A stretch of 51,873 nt of DNA from Pectinatus brassicae (GTDB lineage: Bacteria; Bacillota; Negativicutes; Selenomonadales; Selenomonadaceae). The position numbers and the translations under genes are program-made. Positions 28,542 to 37,613 of the stretch are shown here, piece after piece. How positions within the stretch are numbered: the first letter of the stretch is position 1; every line of letters starts with the position of its first letter. The stretch covers positions 1 to 51,873 of the forward strand of contig NZ_JACHFH010000022.1 of NCBI RefSeq assembly GCF_014201835.1. The letters run 5' to 3'. The notes under the pieces are model-generated. The model saw nothing but the letters and a program-made list of their open reading frames with translations, was not told the origin of the DNA and made no database searches.

Positions 28542-29486
28542 TCATTTAAATTTTTTCAAAGCCTTACCATTCAAGTAGTCACAGCGTATTCCCTGCGTTA
28601 TATTATTATCCTGCATATAAGTTGTTATCTCGTCACGAATTTTCCACCAGCCGGTATGCCAGTTGGAAAACAACGTATTTTCTGCCGGTGCCCGACCAAT
28701 CAGGCGCTGCAGCACAATTTCTGGTGACAAATATTCCAAAAATGTTATTACTCTTTCTTTATATTCTTCTAATGAAATGAGCTTAATTTCATTATTTAAA
28801 TACTGCTGTGCCATTTTGGTGCCTTTCACAATATATAAAGCATGCAGTTTTACCTGATCAATTTTCAGTGCCGACATCATCTTGGCATTTTCAATAACAT
28901 CAGCCATATCATCCCAGGGCAGATTTAAAATAATATGGGCACATACCTGCATATCATATTGCTTTATCTTTAAAACGGCATCAATAAATTCAGCCAAAGT
29001 ATGACCACGATTTATCTTCTGCAGCGATTTATAGTTTACCGTCTGCAACCCCAGCTCAATGCAAATATCAATATTATATTCTTCTTTGATACTGTATAAA
29101 CGAGATAAATAGTACTCACTTATACAGTCAGGCCTTGTTGCAATATAAATGGCAACAACATCTTCAGCAGCTGCTGCCTCATGTACATATTGTTCCAATT
29201 TCTCAATTGGCAGATATGTATTACTAAAATTCTGCAGATAAGGAATAAATTTTTTAGCCTTGTATTTTGGTATGATATGAGCTTTATTTTTATTGATTTG
29301 TTCTGTCACCGACATCGAAGCTGGTAAATTCTCATAGCCAGTACCAATAGCACCACAAAAGGTGCAGCCATTATTGCCGCATGTCCCATCGCGATTAGGA
29401 CAGGTAACAGGCAATGCAATAGGCAGTTTATAAACCTTCTCGCCATAACGTTCTTTTAAATAATCAGAAAAAGCATAATATGTCAT
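28542..29486 (-). CDS. Radical SAM protein, YhcC family (TIGR01212 type)
   Basis: 314 residues. The radical-SAM cluster cysteines are in the unusual spaced motif CPNRDGTCGNNGCTFCG near residues 29-45, a hallmark of this family, with the SAM-binding region following. Other conserved elements include YLQNFSNTY and the VELGLQT-like stretch CIELGLQT. The reaction is not established for the group; links to tRNA or sulfur-related modification have been suggested for relatives. It overlaps the end of the upstream radical-SAM gene by 4 bp (ATGA), so the two are translationally coupled. Confidence 0.88.
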   Translation of the reverse strand: MTYYAFSDYLKERYGEKVYKLPIALPVTCPNRDGTCGNNGCTFCGAIGTGYENLPASMSVTEQINKNKAHIIPKYKAKKFIPYLQNFSNTYLPIEKLEQYVHEAAAAEDVVAIYIATRPDCISEYYLSRLYSIKEEYNIDICIELGLQTVNYKSLQKINRGHTLAEFIDAVLKIKQYDMQVCAHIILNLPWDDMADVIENAKMMSALKIDQVKLHALYIVKGTKMAQQYLNNEIKLISLEEYKERVITFLEYLSPEIVLQRLIGRAPAENTLFSNWHTGWWKIRDEITTYMQDNNITQGIRCDYLNGKALKKFK

Positions 29487-31228
29487 AATCTTAAATCACC
29501 TGGATCCATCAATATTTTTGCAGCTATATCATCCGTATAAATAAATAATATTATTACAGGTTTACTGATTATAGCAGTCGTTGGCGAAAAATGCAAAACA
29601 TCATTGGCAAAATACTCAATATGATAGTTATTTTTTACTGTACGCCAATTAATAAATTCGTAATCAGGAATGTATTTTCGCACCATTTCGGTATTTTTCC
29701 AAAATGTTTCGATATTTTTATGATATTTTTTTTCTGACCAGTCAAGGAACTCTGCCTTAAACCGGCCATGTTCCACAGATAAAGCATCATAGCGCAACAA
29801 ATCTTCAAGTACATCTTTTATAGCAATTTTATTTTCCACAATAAAATCTGCTAAATATTTATATAAAGCCTTGGGCGAATGTGATAAGGTATGCAATTCA
29901 TTTTTATGCCAATAATCAGCAAAACTTCTAAAAAAAGCAAAAGCATTATTCTCATAATTTTTTATAATATACTTTAATGAATTCACAAAACGTCCTGAAT
30001 TATAATAAAGCTCAAATACATCTACAAATATGCGTAATTTGCGTATTTCCTCAACAGTCATATAGGCATTGGACAAAACTTCATAGGGCGCCGTATCCAT
30101 AAACTGGTATTTATGCGGTTCAACAAGCTCTTTCATTGCCGCCCCTTTTAACAATTTTAAGAAGCCAACCTGCAGCATATTCGGATATAAAACATAAACC
30201 TCATTAAATGATTTTTCCAGTGACTGCATATCTTCATTGGGCAGACCAATTATCAAATCTGTATGAATATGAATATTATTAAATGAAGCAATCGCATTTA
30301 TATTAGAAACAATTTTATCCCAATTATTATGGCGGTTTATCTGTTTTAGCGTTTTATCATTAGTCGACTGTATGCCTATTTCCAACTGCACTCTTCCCAC
30401 CGGCATTGTTCTTAAAATTACCAGGGCTTCGTCATCCAATAAATCAACACTGGCTTCAAAATGAAAATTAGTACAGCACTTTTGCTCTGCCAGAAATTTT
30501 AAAATAGGGATAAAATGCTTTTTATTGGCATTAAAGGTTCTATCAACAAATTTTACCTGCTTGACATTATGTTTTACAAAAAATGCCAGTTCCGCTAATA
30601 CTTTATCAAGACTGCGATAGCGAACGCCTTTTGTAGCACAGGACAAGCAGTATTTACAAGAAAATGGGCAGCCACGCGAGCTTTCATAATAAATAATATG
30701 GTTATCAAGATTTTTTATATCTTCATCAGTATAAGGAAATGATATATCATCCATATTTTCCAAAACCACCGCCTGATTTTCCTGCAATTGTCTTTTAGCA
30801 TCATATTGTGCCAGTCCTGCAATATCAGTTGTAGGCTTTCCCTGAGCCAAAGCCAATAATAAATCATATAATACCTGCTCGCCTTCACCTCGTATTACAT
30901 AATCAACCATAGGGAAGTCCTGCATAAATTCGGCAGTAGAATATGATATCTCCGGTCCTCCGCATATTATTTTAGCATTTGGCAGCATCTTATGCAGAAG
31001 CGGTATTAATTGTTTTATTAGCTCAATATTCCATATATAACAGTCGAAGCCAATAATATCCGGCTTTTTATCAAAAATCTGGTCAGCAATATCCAGTAAA
31101 TGGTTATTTATTGTATACTCGGCCAGTTCAATATTATAGGATAAATCCTGACAATATTTTTGCAAATAACGTATTGCTAATGATGAATGAATATATTTAG
31201 CATTTATAGCTGTAAGAAGTAATTTCAC
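29483..31228 (-). CDS. B12-binding-domain radical SAM protein with DUF4080-like C-terminus
   Basis: 581 residues. The N-terminal 130 residues form a cobalamin-binding-like Rossmann domain starting KLLLTAINAKYIHSSLA. The radical-SAM core has CPFSCKYC near residue 188 and GIQS and LIGLPNE motifs further on. The C-terminal 150 residues resemble DUF4080. Members are thought to be B12-dependent methyltransferase-like enzymes but their substrates are unknown. Coupled with the following radical-SAM gene by a 4-bp overlap. No DXHXXG base-on B12 motif is visible, as usual for this class. Confidence 0.88.
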   Translation of the reverse strand: MKLLLTAINAKYIHSSLAIRYLQKYCQDLSYNIELAEYTINNHLLDIADQIFDKKPDIIGFDCYIWNIELIKQLIPLLHKMLPNAKIICGGPEISYSTAEFMQDFPMVDYVIRGEGEQVLYDLLLALAQGKPTTDIAGLAQYDAKRQLQENQAVVLENMDDISFPYTDEDIKNLDNHIIYYESSRGCPFSCKYCLSCATKGVRYRSLDKVLAELAFFVKHNVKQVKFVDRTFNANKKHFIPILKFLAEQKCCTNFHFEASVDLLDDEALVILRTMPVGRVQLEIGIQSTNDKTLKQINRHNNWDKIVSNINAIASFNNIHIHTDLIIGLPNEDMQSLEKSFNEVYVLYPNMLQVGFLKLLKGAAMKELVEPHKYQFMDTAPYEVLSNAYMTVEEIRKLRIFVDVFELYYNSGRFVNSLKYIIKNYENNAFAFFRSFADYWHKNELHTLSHSPKALYKYLADFIVENKIAIKDVLEDLLRYDALSVEHGRFKAEFLDWSEKKYHKNIETFWKNTEMVRKYIPDYEFINWRTVKNNYHIEYFANDVLHFSPTTAIISKPVIILFIYTDDIAAKILMDPGDLRL

Positions 31229-31292
31229 TTAATCTCTCCTATGTTTTTTTATAAAATAAATATTCTTTCTTTCGAAATTATATATTTTTTTC

Positions 31293-31321
31293 TTGAAATA
31301 TTTTTAAGTATTGTTTATAAT
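31293..31321 (+). promoter_or_regulatory. Orphan sigma-A promoter in an intergenic region
   Basis: TTGAAA at 31293-31298 and TATAAT at 31316-31321 with a 17-nt spacer, on the plus strand between two minus-strand genes. No open reading frame lies downstream before the terminator. Confidence 0.5.
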
Positions 31322-31327
31322 AATAAA

Positions 31328-31496
31328 TGAGTTATCCCCAATATTTATTTTCTTATCCGGTATATTTATGATAATATCGAATAAGAAAATTGCATAGTAA
31401 TAAAGAATAAGTATAGGGATTTTCTATCTTATTCTTTTTTATTTGTGTACTTATATAATAAACTATCAGCACCCGCATCTGCGGGTGTTTTTTTAT
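31328..31496 (+). ncRNA. Candidate small RNA with two hairpins and a terminator
   Basis: About 170 nt between the promoter at 31293-31321 and a strong plus-strand terminator. Hairpin one pairs ATTTTCTTAT (31347-31356) with ATAAGAAAAT (31381-31390) and extends inward. Hairpin two pairs AAAGAATAAG (31402-31411) with CTTATTCTTT (31428-31437) and runs into six T, so it could act as an early weak terminator. The final hairpin is at 31470-31487. No reading frame with a ribosome binding site is seen. I recognise no known RNA family. Confidence 0.45.
31470..31496 (+). terminator. Rho-independent terminator of the candidate small RNA
   Basis: Stem CACCCGC (31470-31476) with GCGGGTG (31481-31487), then eight T. 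The T-run is on the plus strand only, so it does not serve the minus-strand pucR remnant that ends next to it. Confidence 0.75.
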
Positions 31497-31502
31497 TAAC
31501 AG

Positions 31503-32229
31503 TTACTGCTGAAAATTATATCTATTAATTTTTCCTTGTAATAGATACAGCGTTATTAATATGAACAGCTGCTCATAAAAATTTTCATTTCCTAAAAATG
31601 GCCGTAAAATTTTTTTGGCCTTTTGTAAACGATACCGGATAGTATTGGGATGCTGAAAAAGTTCCGCGGCTGTTTTTGATATCTCGCCATTACAGCGCAC
31701 ATAGCATAACAAGGTTTCCTGCAGATTAGAAGTATATTTAAAATGAATTATTAATCTCCCGTGCGGCATTTTCGATATTATACAAATCTTTTTTGGGGGC
31801 AATAAGCTCGGTAATTTTTTCTTCCAAAAATAAAAATTGCTGTTTCGTCTTTAATAAATCATTAAAATTAATAATAATATCTTCCATATAAGCATCGGCA
31901 AATAAAAACAGCGGAATATCATATGTATCAGCAAGCTTGATTACTTCCGGCGGCAGTTCCGTATAAAATACTGTTTTTATGGCAATTGCCGACACTTCTC
32001 TTTTAATCAATTTTTTAAAACTTTCATATATAATCTGTGGCTCATCTTTAGCAAAAAATAATGATGTCAGTACAAAATCATCTTTATTAAATACATTAAA
32101 ATTCTTGTTGTACCATTCATACTCTAAAATATCAACATTGCGTATCTCTCTGTGCAAACCTTTTTGACCAGCTATGATACAAAAATGGTTAAATATTGGC
32201 AGCTCTAGCAGTTCGTTCAAATACAGCAC
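31503..32229 (-). pseudogene. PucR-family transcriptional regulator, internally deleted and frameshifted
   Basis: The first frame (from 32229) gives a PucR N-terminal domain of about 120 residues beginning YLNELLELPIFNHFCIIAG plus a linker, then stops at 31738. A second frame, shifted, continues with the C-terminal PucR helix-turn-helix (ISKTAAELFQHPNTIRYRLQK) down to 31503. Together they make about 240 residues, where intact family members have about 400-550. The middle GGDEF-like region is absent. This means an internal deletion that also broke the frame, near the 31738 overlap. It lies next to and divergent from the catabolic operon starting at 32471, which it probably once controlled. Confidence 0.8.
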
Positions 32230-32470
32230 TATATCAGCTCCTGATAATAAAATATATCTCTATTATAATCATATCCGATTTTTACTTTATTAAAAAATAA
32301 TGGTTTATTTTTGGTCAAATGTAAATAGTATTGTTCATATTCATCTATTATACTAGACACATCAAGACCGATACAAGAAATTAAATAAATACGAGCAAAG
32401 TCGCTCAATAGCTTACTTTTATAAAGTAAATTATTGGACGGCTCTTTTTATTGCAAAAAGGAGATTTATC
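32230..32470 (+). promoter_or_regulatory. Leader and promoter region of the aminotransferase-AEC operon
   Basis: 241 bp without a gene. It holds two small hairpins near its end: GAGC/GCTC (32393-32406) and TTACTTT/AAAGTAA (32413-32429), followed by a GGACGGCTCTTTTTA stretch and the AAAAAGGAG ribosome binding site. A TATACT -10 candidate lies near 32350. No known riboswitch or T-box signature could be recognised. Confidence 0.3.
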
Positions 32471-33541
32471 ATGAGCAGATTTATCAGTGAACGCTATGTT
32501 AATATGGCGCCATATATTCCGGGAGAACAACCCAAAGATTCCCATTTTATTAAGCTCAATGCCAATGAAACAGCCTGTCCGCCATCACCAAAGGTCTTGG
32601 AAGTTTTAGCCAGCTCCCGCATGAATAATTTAGGCCGTTATACAGATCCATCTTCAATGGAGCTAAAAAAAGCAATTGCCCAAAATTATAATTTGAAAAC
32701 TGACCAAATTATAACCGGCAACGGCTCCGATGAATTACTTGGTTATATTTTTCTAACTTTTTTTGAACGATCCCGTATTTGTTATCCTGATATAACTTAT
32801 GGCTTTTATAAAACCTTGGCTGATGCTTTTGCCATAGACCAACAGGAAATCCCCTTAAAGCAGGATTTTCATGTTGATATCAATGCTTATATAAAGTCAG
32901 ACCGCCACATAATATTAGCCAATCCCAATGCACCAACCGGCTATGTTTTGCCAGTAAGTCAAATAGAAAAAATTGTTGCCGCCAAGCCCGACCGTCTTGT
33001 CGTAATTGACGAAGCATATATTGACTATGGCAATGAAAGCTGTATCCCATTAATTAATAAATACGATAATCTATTGGTTATCCATACAATGTCTAAATCA
33101 CGCAATTTAGCCGGAGCGCATATTGGCTACTGTCTTGGACATAAAACCTTAATAAAAGATTTAGAAAATATGCGTGGCGTACTCAATCCATTTAATCTCA
33201 GTGATATCAATATGGCTGTTGGTACAGCCGCTATATACGACAAAGATTATCTGAAATCTTCAATTGACGCAATTATAGAAACCCGCGACTATACCACAGA
33301 AGCTCTAAGAAAATTAGATTTTTATGTTTTAAGCTCACATACTAATTTTATTTTTGTTTCTCATCCTTGGCTGAGTGCCGCTGAATATAATGCCCAGCTG
33401 CGTAATTTGGGAATATTAGCCCGCCATTATAATTCCCCTGAACGCATAAAAAATTTCCTGCGTATCACTATTGGAACGAAAGAAGAAATGGCCGCCGTTA
33501 TTGCCGCAACCAAAAAAATCCTGCTAAAAATTGCTGCCTAA
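32471..33541 (+). CDS. PLP-dependent aminotransferase, HisC-like (class I/II)
   Basis: 356 residues, fold type I. Recognisable motifs are ITGNGSDELL, NPNAPTGY (substrate carboxylate and PLP contact), VIDEAYIDY and the Schiff-base lysine K209 in MSKSRNLAGAHIGY, plus FLRITIGT with the C-terminal arginine. The family includes histidinol-phosphate aminotransferase, but there are no other his genes here and the gene leads a catabolic-looking operon, so an amino acid or guanidino amino acid substrate is more likely. AAAAGGAG precedes the ATG. The next gene starts 10 nt later. Confidence 0.85.
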   Translation: MSRFISERYVNMAPYIPGEQPKDSHFIKLNANETACPPSPKVLEVLASSRMNNLGRYTDPSSMELKKAIAQNYNLKTDQIITGNGSDELLGYIFLTFFERSRICYPDITYGFYKTLADAFAIDQQEIPLKQDFHVDINAYIKSDRHIILANPNAPTGYVLPVSQIEKIVAAKPDRLVVIDEAYIDYGNESCIPLINKYDNLLVIHTMSKSRNLAGAHIGYCLGHKTLIKDLENMRGVLNPFNLSDINMAVGTAAIYDKDYLKSSIDAIIETRDYTTEALRKLDFYVLSSHTNFIFVSHPWLSAAEYNAQLRNLGILARHYNSPERIKNFLRITIGTKEEMAAVIAATKKILLKIAA

Positions 33542-33550
33542 GGTGATACT

Positions 33551-34513
33551 ATGAATATTTTGTTTTGTGATTATCCTAGCGAAATGCAGCAAGATTTTAC
33601 CTATGAAAAAGAATATTTAAAAAAACATTTACCCGCTGCCAACATAATATGCCGGCCTTATTACAACCAGCAGCAGTTAATCAATGATTTACACAACATT
33701 GATGTACTGCGTACCGCCTTTATTCCTGTAAACAATGATGTTTTTGCTGCCAGTAAGCTTAAATTTATTTCCGTCAATGCCGCCGGTTATGATACAATAG
33801 ACCTTGCTGCCGCAAAGAAGCATAACGTACATATAATGAATGTTCCTGATTACTGTACTAATGAAGTTGCCGAGCATACTATGGCTTTAATGCTCTCACT
33901 TGCCCGTCATCTTAAGACCTATGACCAGCAGATATCAACTGAGCATATTTGGCAATTCCAGACCCAGACGGATATTTACCGTCTCTATGGAAAAACGATG
34001 GCACTTTTCGGCTGGGGGAAAATCAGCCAGGCTGTCGCTAAAAGAGCTGCTGCCTTTGGTATAAAAACACTTGTAGTTTCGCAGCACCTTACCGAAGAAC
34101 AAGCCGCATTACAGCATGTTGAATGTGCTAATGCTGATACAGCTTTGGCTCAAGCTGATATCATATCCAATCATATGCAGCCAAATATAGATAATCATAA
34201 TTATTTTTCTGCTCAGATATTTAATAAAATGAATTACTGTCCATTATTTTTAAATACCGGCCGTGGCAGTACGGTAGATGAGTCCGCGCTAATAAGTGCA
34301 CTGCAATCAAAGAAGATTGCCGGTGCCGGTCTTGACGTTTTGGCTTCAGAAACCCCAGACTTAATAAATAATCCACTAACAAAAATGAATAATGTTATTA
34401 TTACGCCGCATGCTGCGTTTTATTCCCAAGAATCTTTACAAGATTTATCACGAAGATCCTGTGAAAATATTATTTCTTTTTTTACGGATGAACAAAAAAA
34501 TTATATAATCTGA
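33551..34513 (+). CDS. D-isomer-specific 2-hydroxyacid dehydrogenase
   Basis: 320 residues. The NAD-binding motif reads GWGKIS, where the third glycine of GxGxxG is replaced by serine. Catalytic residues are recognisable: Arg in LNTGRGSTVD, Glu in the SETPDL stretch, and His in TPHAAFYS. The family reduces 2-keto acids to D-2-hydroxy acids. Placed directly behind an aminotransferase it would suit reduction of the keto acid formed by transamination. Its start follows an AAGGTGATA site. A 10-bp hairpin follows before the next gene. Confidence 0.88.
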   Translation: MNILFCDYPSEMQQDFTYEKEYLKKHLPAANIICRPYYNQQQLINDLHNIDVLRTAFIPVNNDVFAASKLKFISVNAAGYDTIDLAAAKKHNVHIMNVPDYCTNEVAEHTMALMLSLARHLKTYDQQISTEHIWQFQTQTDIYRLYGKTMALFGWGKISQAVAKRAAAFGIKTLVVSQHLTEEQAALQHVECANADTALAQADIISNHMQPNIDNHNYFSAQIFNKMNYCPLFLNTGRGSTVDESALISALQSKKIAGAGLDVLASETPDLINNPLTKMNNVIITPHAAFYSQESLQDLSRRSCENIISFFTDEQKNYII

Positions 34514-34527
34514 CAAATTAAGCAATG

Positions 34528-34564
34528 ATGCTTTTGGGGAGAGTTACTAGCTAACCAAAAGCAT
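34528..34564 (+). terminator. Intra-operon hairpin (attenuator or processing site)
   Basis: Perfect 10-bp stem ATGCTTTTGG (34528-34537) with CCAAAAGCAT (34555-34564); the 17-nt loop contains a further GTTA/TAAC pair. It is followed by TTATATTTT, a poor T-run, so partial termination or mRNA stabilisation is more likely than full termination. Confidence 0.5.
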
Positions 34565-34592
34565 TTTATATTTTACGAAAAAGAGGTATTTT

Positions 34593-35948
34593 ATGGAAAA
34601 AACACTAGATTTAACCGAGAAAAAAAATAATTTTACGGCTGTAAGCAAATTTTTATGCTGTTCCGGCTTTGGTATTTTTATGTTTTTATGCCCGTTAAAC
34701 GGAACGCAGGAAGGCTTTACTACCGGATTAAGCTTATTAACCGATATGCTGGATAAATTCTTACAGCAAAATATTCCTGGGCTACTTACAGCTATTGTCG
34801 CCATTTCCGCCCTAAGTGCTGTAATTGCTTTATTTAACAAACCAAAAATATTAAAAAAATATAAATGGCTTTATGAACTCATCGTCGTTTCCAAAACTTA
34901 TCTTCTCACCCGCATCATTGCCCTTATCATAACTATTTGTGTTGTATTTAAAATGGGACCTGTCATTTTGCAGTCAGATTCCACAGGTGCCGGTATGATT
35001 TCTTTATCACAAACCCTTATTGCTATTGCTGTTGTCCTAAGTTTTATTCTGCCGTTTTTAACCGACTGCGGTATTATGGAATTTACCGGTATTCTTTTAA
35101 AACCATTAATCAGACCTTTATTTCGTGTACCCGGTCGTGCCTCTGTTGATTTAATAGCCTCATGGCTGGCCTCTTCTAATACGGCAGTCCTGATTACCGC
35201 CGGACAATATAACAGCGGCTTTTACAGTAAACGCGAAGCCGCAACTATCATGACTAATTTTTCACTTGTATCCATTCCATTTTGTATGGTAGTTGCACAA
35301 ACATTAAATATTACCGCACATTTTTTACTTCTGTATAGCTCCGTAACTATTATCGGCTTACTACTGGCAGTAATTGGTGCCCGCCTATATCCTTTGGGAA
35401 ATTTGCCCGACAGCTACCGTGGTGAGAAAAAAATCAATGAAGAAGTACCGAAAGATTCCTCGCTATTTCGTTGGGCAATGCTGGAAGCACTGCAGCGTGC
35501 TGACCAATTCAGCTTGAAAAAAGCCATGTACGATGGCATAAAGATGACAATTGGTATTCTAATGGATCTCATTCCTATTGTTATTGCCTGGGGAACAATC
35601 GGCAGCCTGTTAGTCAACGAAACGCCTATCTTTCACTGGATATCTTATCCGATGGGAGCTTATATGAATTTACTAGGTATCTCTGATGCCTTTAATATTG
35701 CTCCGGCAGCACTTGTTGGCTTTATTGATATGTTCATTCCTGCCCTAATCACTAATGCTGCTACTCCGGAAAAAACCCGTTTTATCATTGCCGGTTTATC
35801 ATTGGTACAAATTGTCTATTTAACAGAAGTCGGCAGTATAATTGTCAAAAGTAATGTCGGCTTAAATTTAAAGAAATTATTTATTATATTTTTAGAACGT
35901 ACTATTATCGCATTACCATTATTGGCTCTCGTTGCCAAATTACTCTAA
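34593..35948 (+). CDS. YjiH family membrane protein (nucleoside-recognition/Gate domain), putative transporter
   Basis: 451 residues with about ten to twelve hydrophobic segments. It has the Gate (nucleoside recognition) type motifs, for example GRASVDLIASWLASSNTAVL around residue 185 and AATIMTNFSLVSIPF shortly after. The family's substrate is not established, but it is often found with arginine or peptide catabolic genes. The gene lies mid-operon between a dehydrogenase and an M20 hydrolase, so uptake of the operon's substrate is a fair inference. AAAGAGG precedes the ATG. Its end overlaps the AAGGAGA site of the next gene. Confidence 0.8.
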   Translation: MEKTLDLTEKKNNFTAVSKFLCCSGFGIFMFLCPLNGTQEGFTTGLSLLTDMLDKFLQQNIPGLLTAIVAISALSAVIALFNKPKILKKYKWLYELIVVSKTYLLTRIIALIITICVVFKMGPVILQSDSTGAGMISLSQTLIAIAVVLSFILPFLTDCGIMEFTGILLKPLIRPLFRVPGRASVDLIASWLASSNTAVLITAGQYNSGFYSKREAATIMTNFSLVSIPFCMVVAQTLNITAHFLLLYSSVTIIGLLLAVIGARLYPLGNLPDSYRGEKKINEEVPKDSSLFRWAMLEALQRADQFSLKKAMYDGIKMTIGILMDLIPIVIAWGTIGSLLVNETPIFHWISYPMGAYMNLLGISDAFNIAPAALVGFIDMFIPALITNAATPEKTRFIIAGLSLVQIVYLTEVGSIIVKSNVGLNLKKLFIIFLERTIIALPLLALVAKLL

Positions 35949-35958
35949 GGAGAAAATC

Positions 35959-37599
35959 ATGGAAATAGCTGAGAATATTGAACAAATAACCAAAGATTTT
36001 GTTGCCGTAAAAAGTGTTAATTCCACATCAGGAGAAAAAGACGCAGCCGATTACTTAGAAGGCCGGCTGCTCCAAATACCTTATTTTACCGATCACGCTG
36101 ACCAGGTAATCCGCCAACCTCTTGCCCATGACGCTTTACAGCGCAGCAATATTTTTGCCTATCTGCACGGATTAAAGTCCCCAAGTAATAAAACCATATT
36201 GTGGCATGGTCATATGGATACTGTCGGCACTGAAGATTACGGCCGACTGGAGCCTTACGCTACGAATTGCGAGCGATTAGCTAAAGAATTATTAAAAATC
36301 GAGCTCCCTGCTAATATATATGAGGAAATTCGCAGTGGTGACTGGCTGGTTGGCCGTGGTGCCTGCGATATGAAAAGCGGTGTAGCCGTTTTTATCGGTT
36401 TAATGGAATATCTCAGCACACGCCTTGATACATTTTCCGGCAATATACTGCTTTCCATAAATCCTGTAGAAGAAAACCAGCATACCGGCATTATCGAAGG
36501 TATCAAAATACTTAAACAGCTGCAAAAAGAACATAATTTTGATTATCTTTTTGCCATTAACAATGATTATATCTGCCCATTATATGAAGGAGATACTAAT
36601 AAATATGTTTATATGGGAGCTGTCGGCAAATTGCTGCCCTGCATCTATATTAAAGGCTGTGAAACGCATGTTGGTCAGTGTTTTGAAGGTTTTGATGCCT
36701 CTGTAGCTGCTGCCCAGCTCGTAACACAAATAAATTATAACACTGATTTTTGTGATAATTATAATGGAGAATATACTCTGCCGCCATCCGTACTGAAATT
36801 AAAAGATTTAAAAAACCATTATAATGTCCAAACTGCCCAGGAAGCCTTTGTTTATTTTAACTACTTTGTTCATGCCAAACCAACAACAGCTATTCTTGAT
36901 AAATTGAAACAAAAAACAAAAAGAGCGATGCAAAACACTGCCGCTAAAATTGCTGCTGGGAGCCAGGCTTATGCTCAGCTCAGCAGTCAAAAAGATATTC
37001 CAGCCATGCATATACCACAAGTACTGACCTTTACTGAATTACTTAAAAAAGCCGAAGCAAAATCCAATAAACAATTATCTGATGCGATTCTTGCTGATGC
37101 CCAAAAACGAAATACCCAAGGCGAAGACAAACGGGAAATCAGTCTTGCCCTCGTGCGACAGCTCGTTAATCTTTTGGATGAACATGAACCATTAGCTATA
37201 ATCTTTTTTGCCGCACCATATTGTCCTTATAATACATTGCGTCAGGAATTACCTACCGAAAAAACACTTATTGACAGAATAACAAAAATTGTAATTGAAT
37301 TTGGTCAATCTCATAACGAAAACTATCAAATCAAACAATTTTTCCCCAGTCTGTCCGACGGCAGTTATTTAAAAATCAATGATGACGATGAATCGCTGCG
37401 TTGCCTGCAGGAAAATATGCCGGCAATGAGTGAATTATATCCCCTGCCGCTTACTTCAATAAAAAGTTTGAATATTCCGGCATTAAATTTTGGCTGTTAT
37501 GGCAAAGATGCCCACAAATGGTCCGAACGTGTCTATAAGCCATATTCTTTTTCTGTACTGCCCGAATTAATCTTAAAAACAATCTATGAATTTTTATAA
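35959..37599 (+). CDS. M20-family metallohydrolase, RocB-like
   Basis: 546 residues from the ATG at 35959 behind AAGGAGA. Zinc ligands of M20 enzymes are visible: H85 and D87 in HGHMDT, D137 in GACDMKSG and the E171/E172 pair in NPVEEN. The length and the long insertions match RocB, the arginine-utilisation protein of Bacillus whose reaction is unknown, rather than a simple dipeptidase of 400 residues. M20 members cleave peptide, acyl-amide or carbamoyl-amide bonds. Next to an amidinohydrolase, a role in removing an N-linked group from arginine or citrulline is an inference. Confidence 0.85.
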   Translation: MEIAENIEQITKDFVAVKSVNSTSGEKDAADYLEGRLLQIPYFTDHADQVIRQPLAHDALQRSNIFAYLHGLKSPSNKTILWHGHMDTVGTEDYGRLEPYATNCERLAKELLKIELPANIYEEIRSGDWLVGRGACDMKSGVAVFIGLMEYLSTRLDTFSGNILLSINPVEENQHTGIIEGIKILKQLQKEHNFDYLFAINNDYICPLYEGDTNKYVYMGAVGKLLPCIYIKGCETHVGQCFEGFDASVAAAQLVTQINYNTDFCDNYNGEYTLPPSVLKLKDLKNHYNVQTAQEAFVYFNYFVHAKPTTAILDKLKQKTKRAMQNTAAKIAAGSQAYAQLSSQKDIPAMHIPQVLTFTELLKKAEAKSNKQLSDAILADAQKRNTQGEDKREISLALVRQLVNLLDEHEPLAIIFFAAPYCPYNTLRQELPTEKTLIDRITKIVIEFGQSHNENYQIKQFFPSLSDGSYLKINDDDESLRCLQENMPAMSELYPLPLTSIKSLNIPALNFGCYGKDAHKWSERVYKPYSFSVLPELILKTIYEFL

Positions 37600-37613
37600 T
37601 AGGAGTGTTCATT

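Noticed and set aside
31470-31496. Terminator of the pucR remnant
   Set aside because: The T-run is on the plus strand only; on the minus strand the hairpin is followed by GCTGATAG.
32230-32470. T-box, guanidine or lysine riboswitch before the aminotransferase operon
   Set aside because: None of the conserved sequence blocks of these classes could be found; only short hairpins are present.
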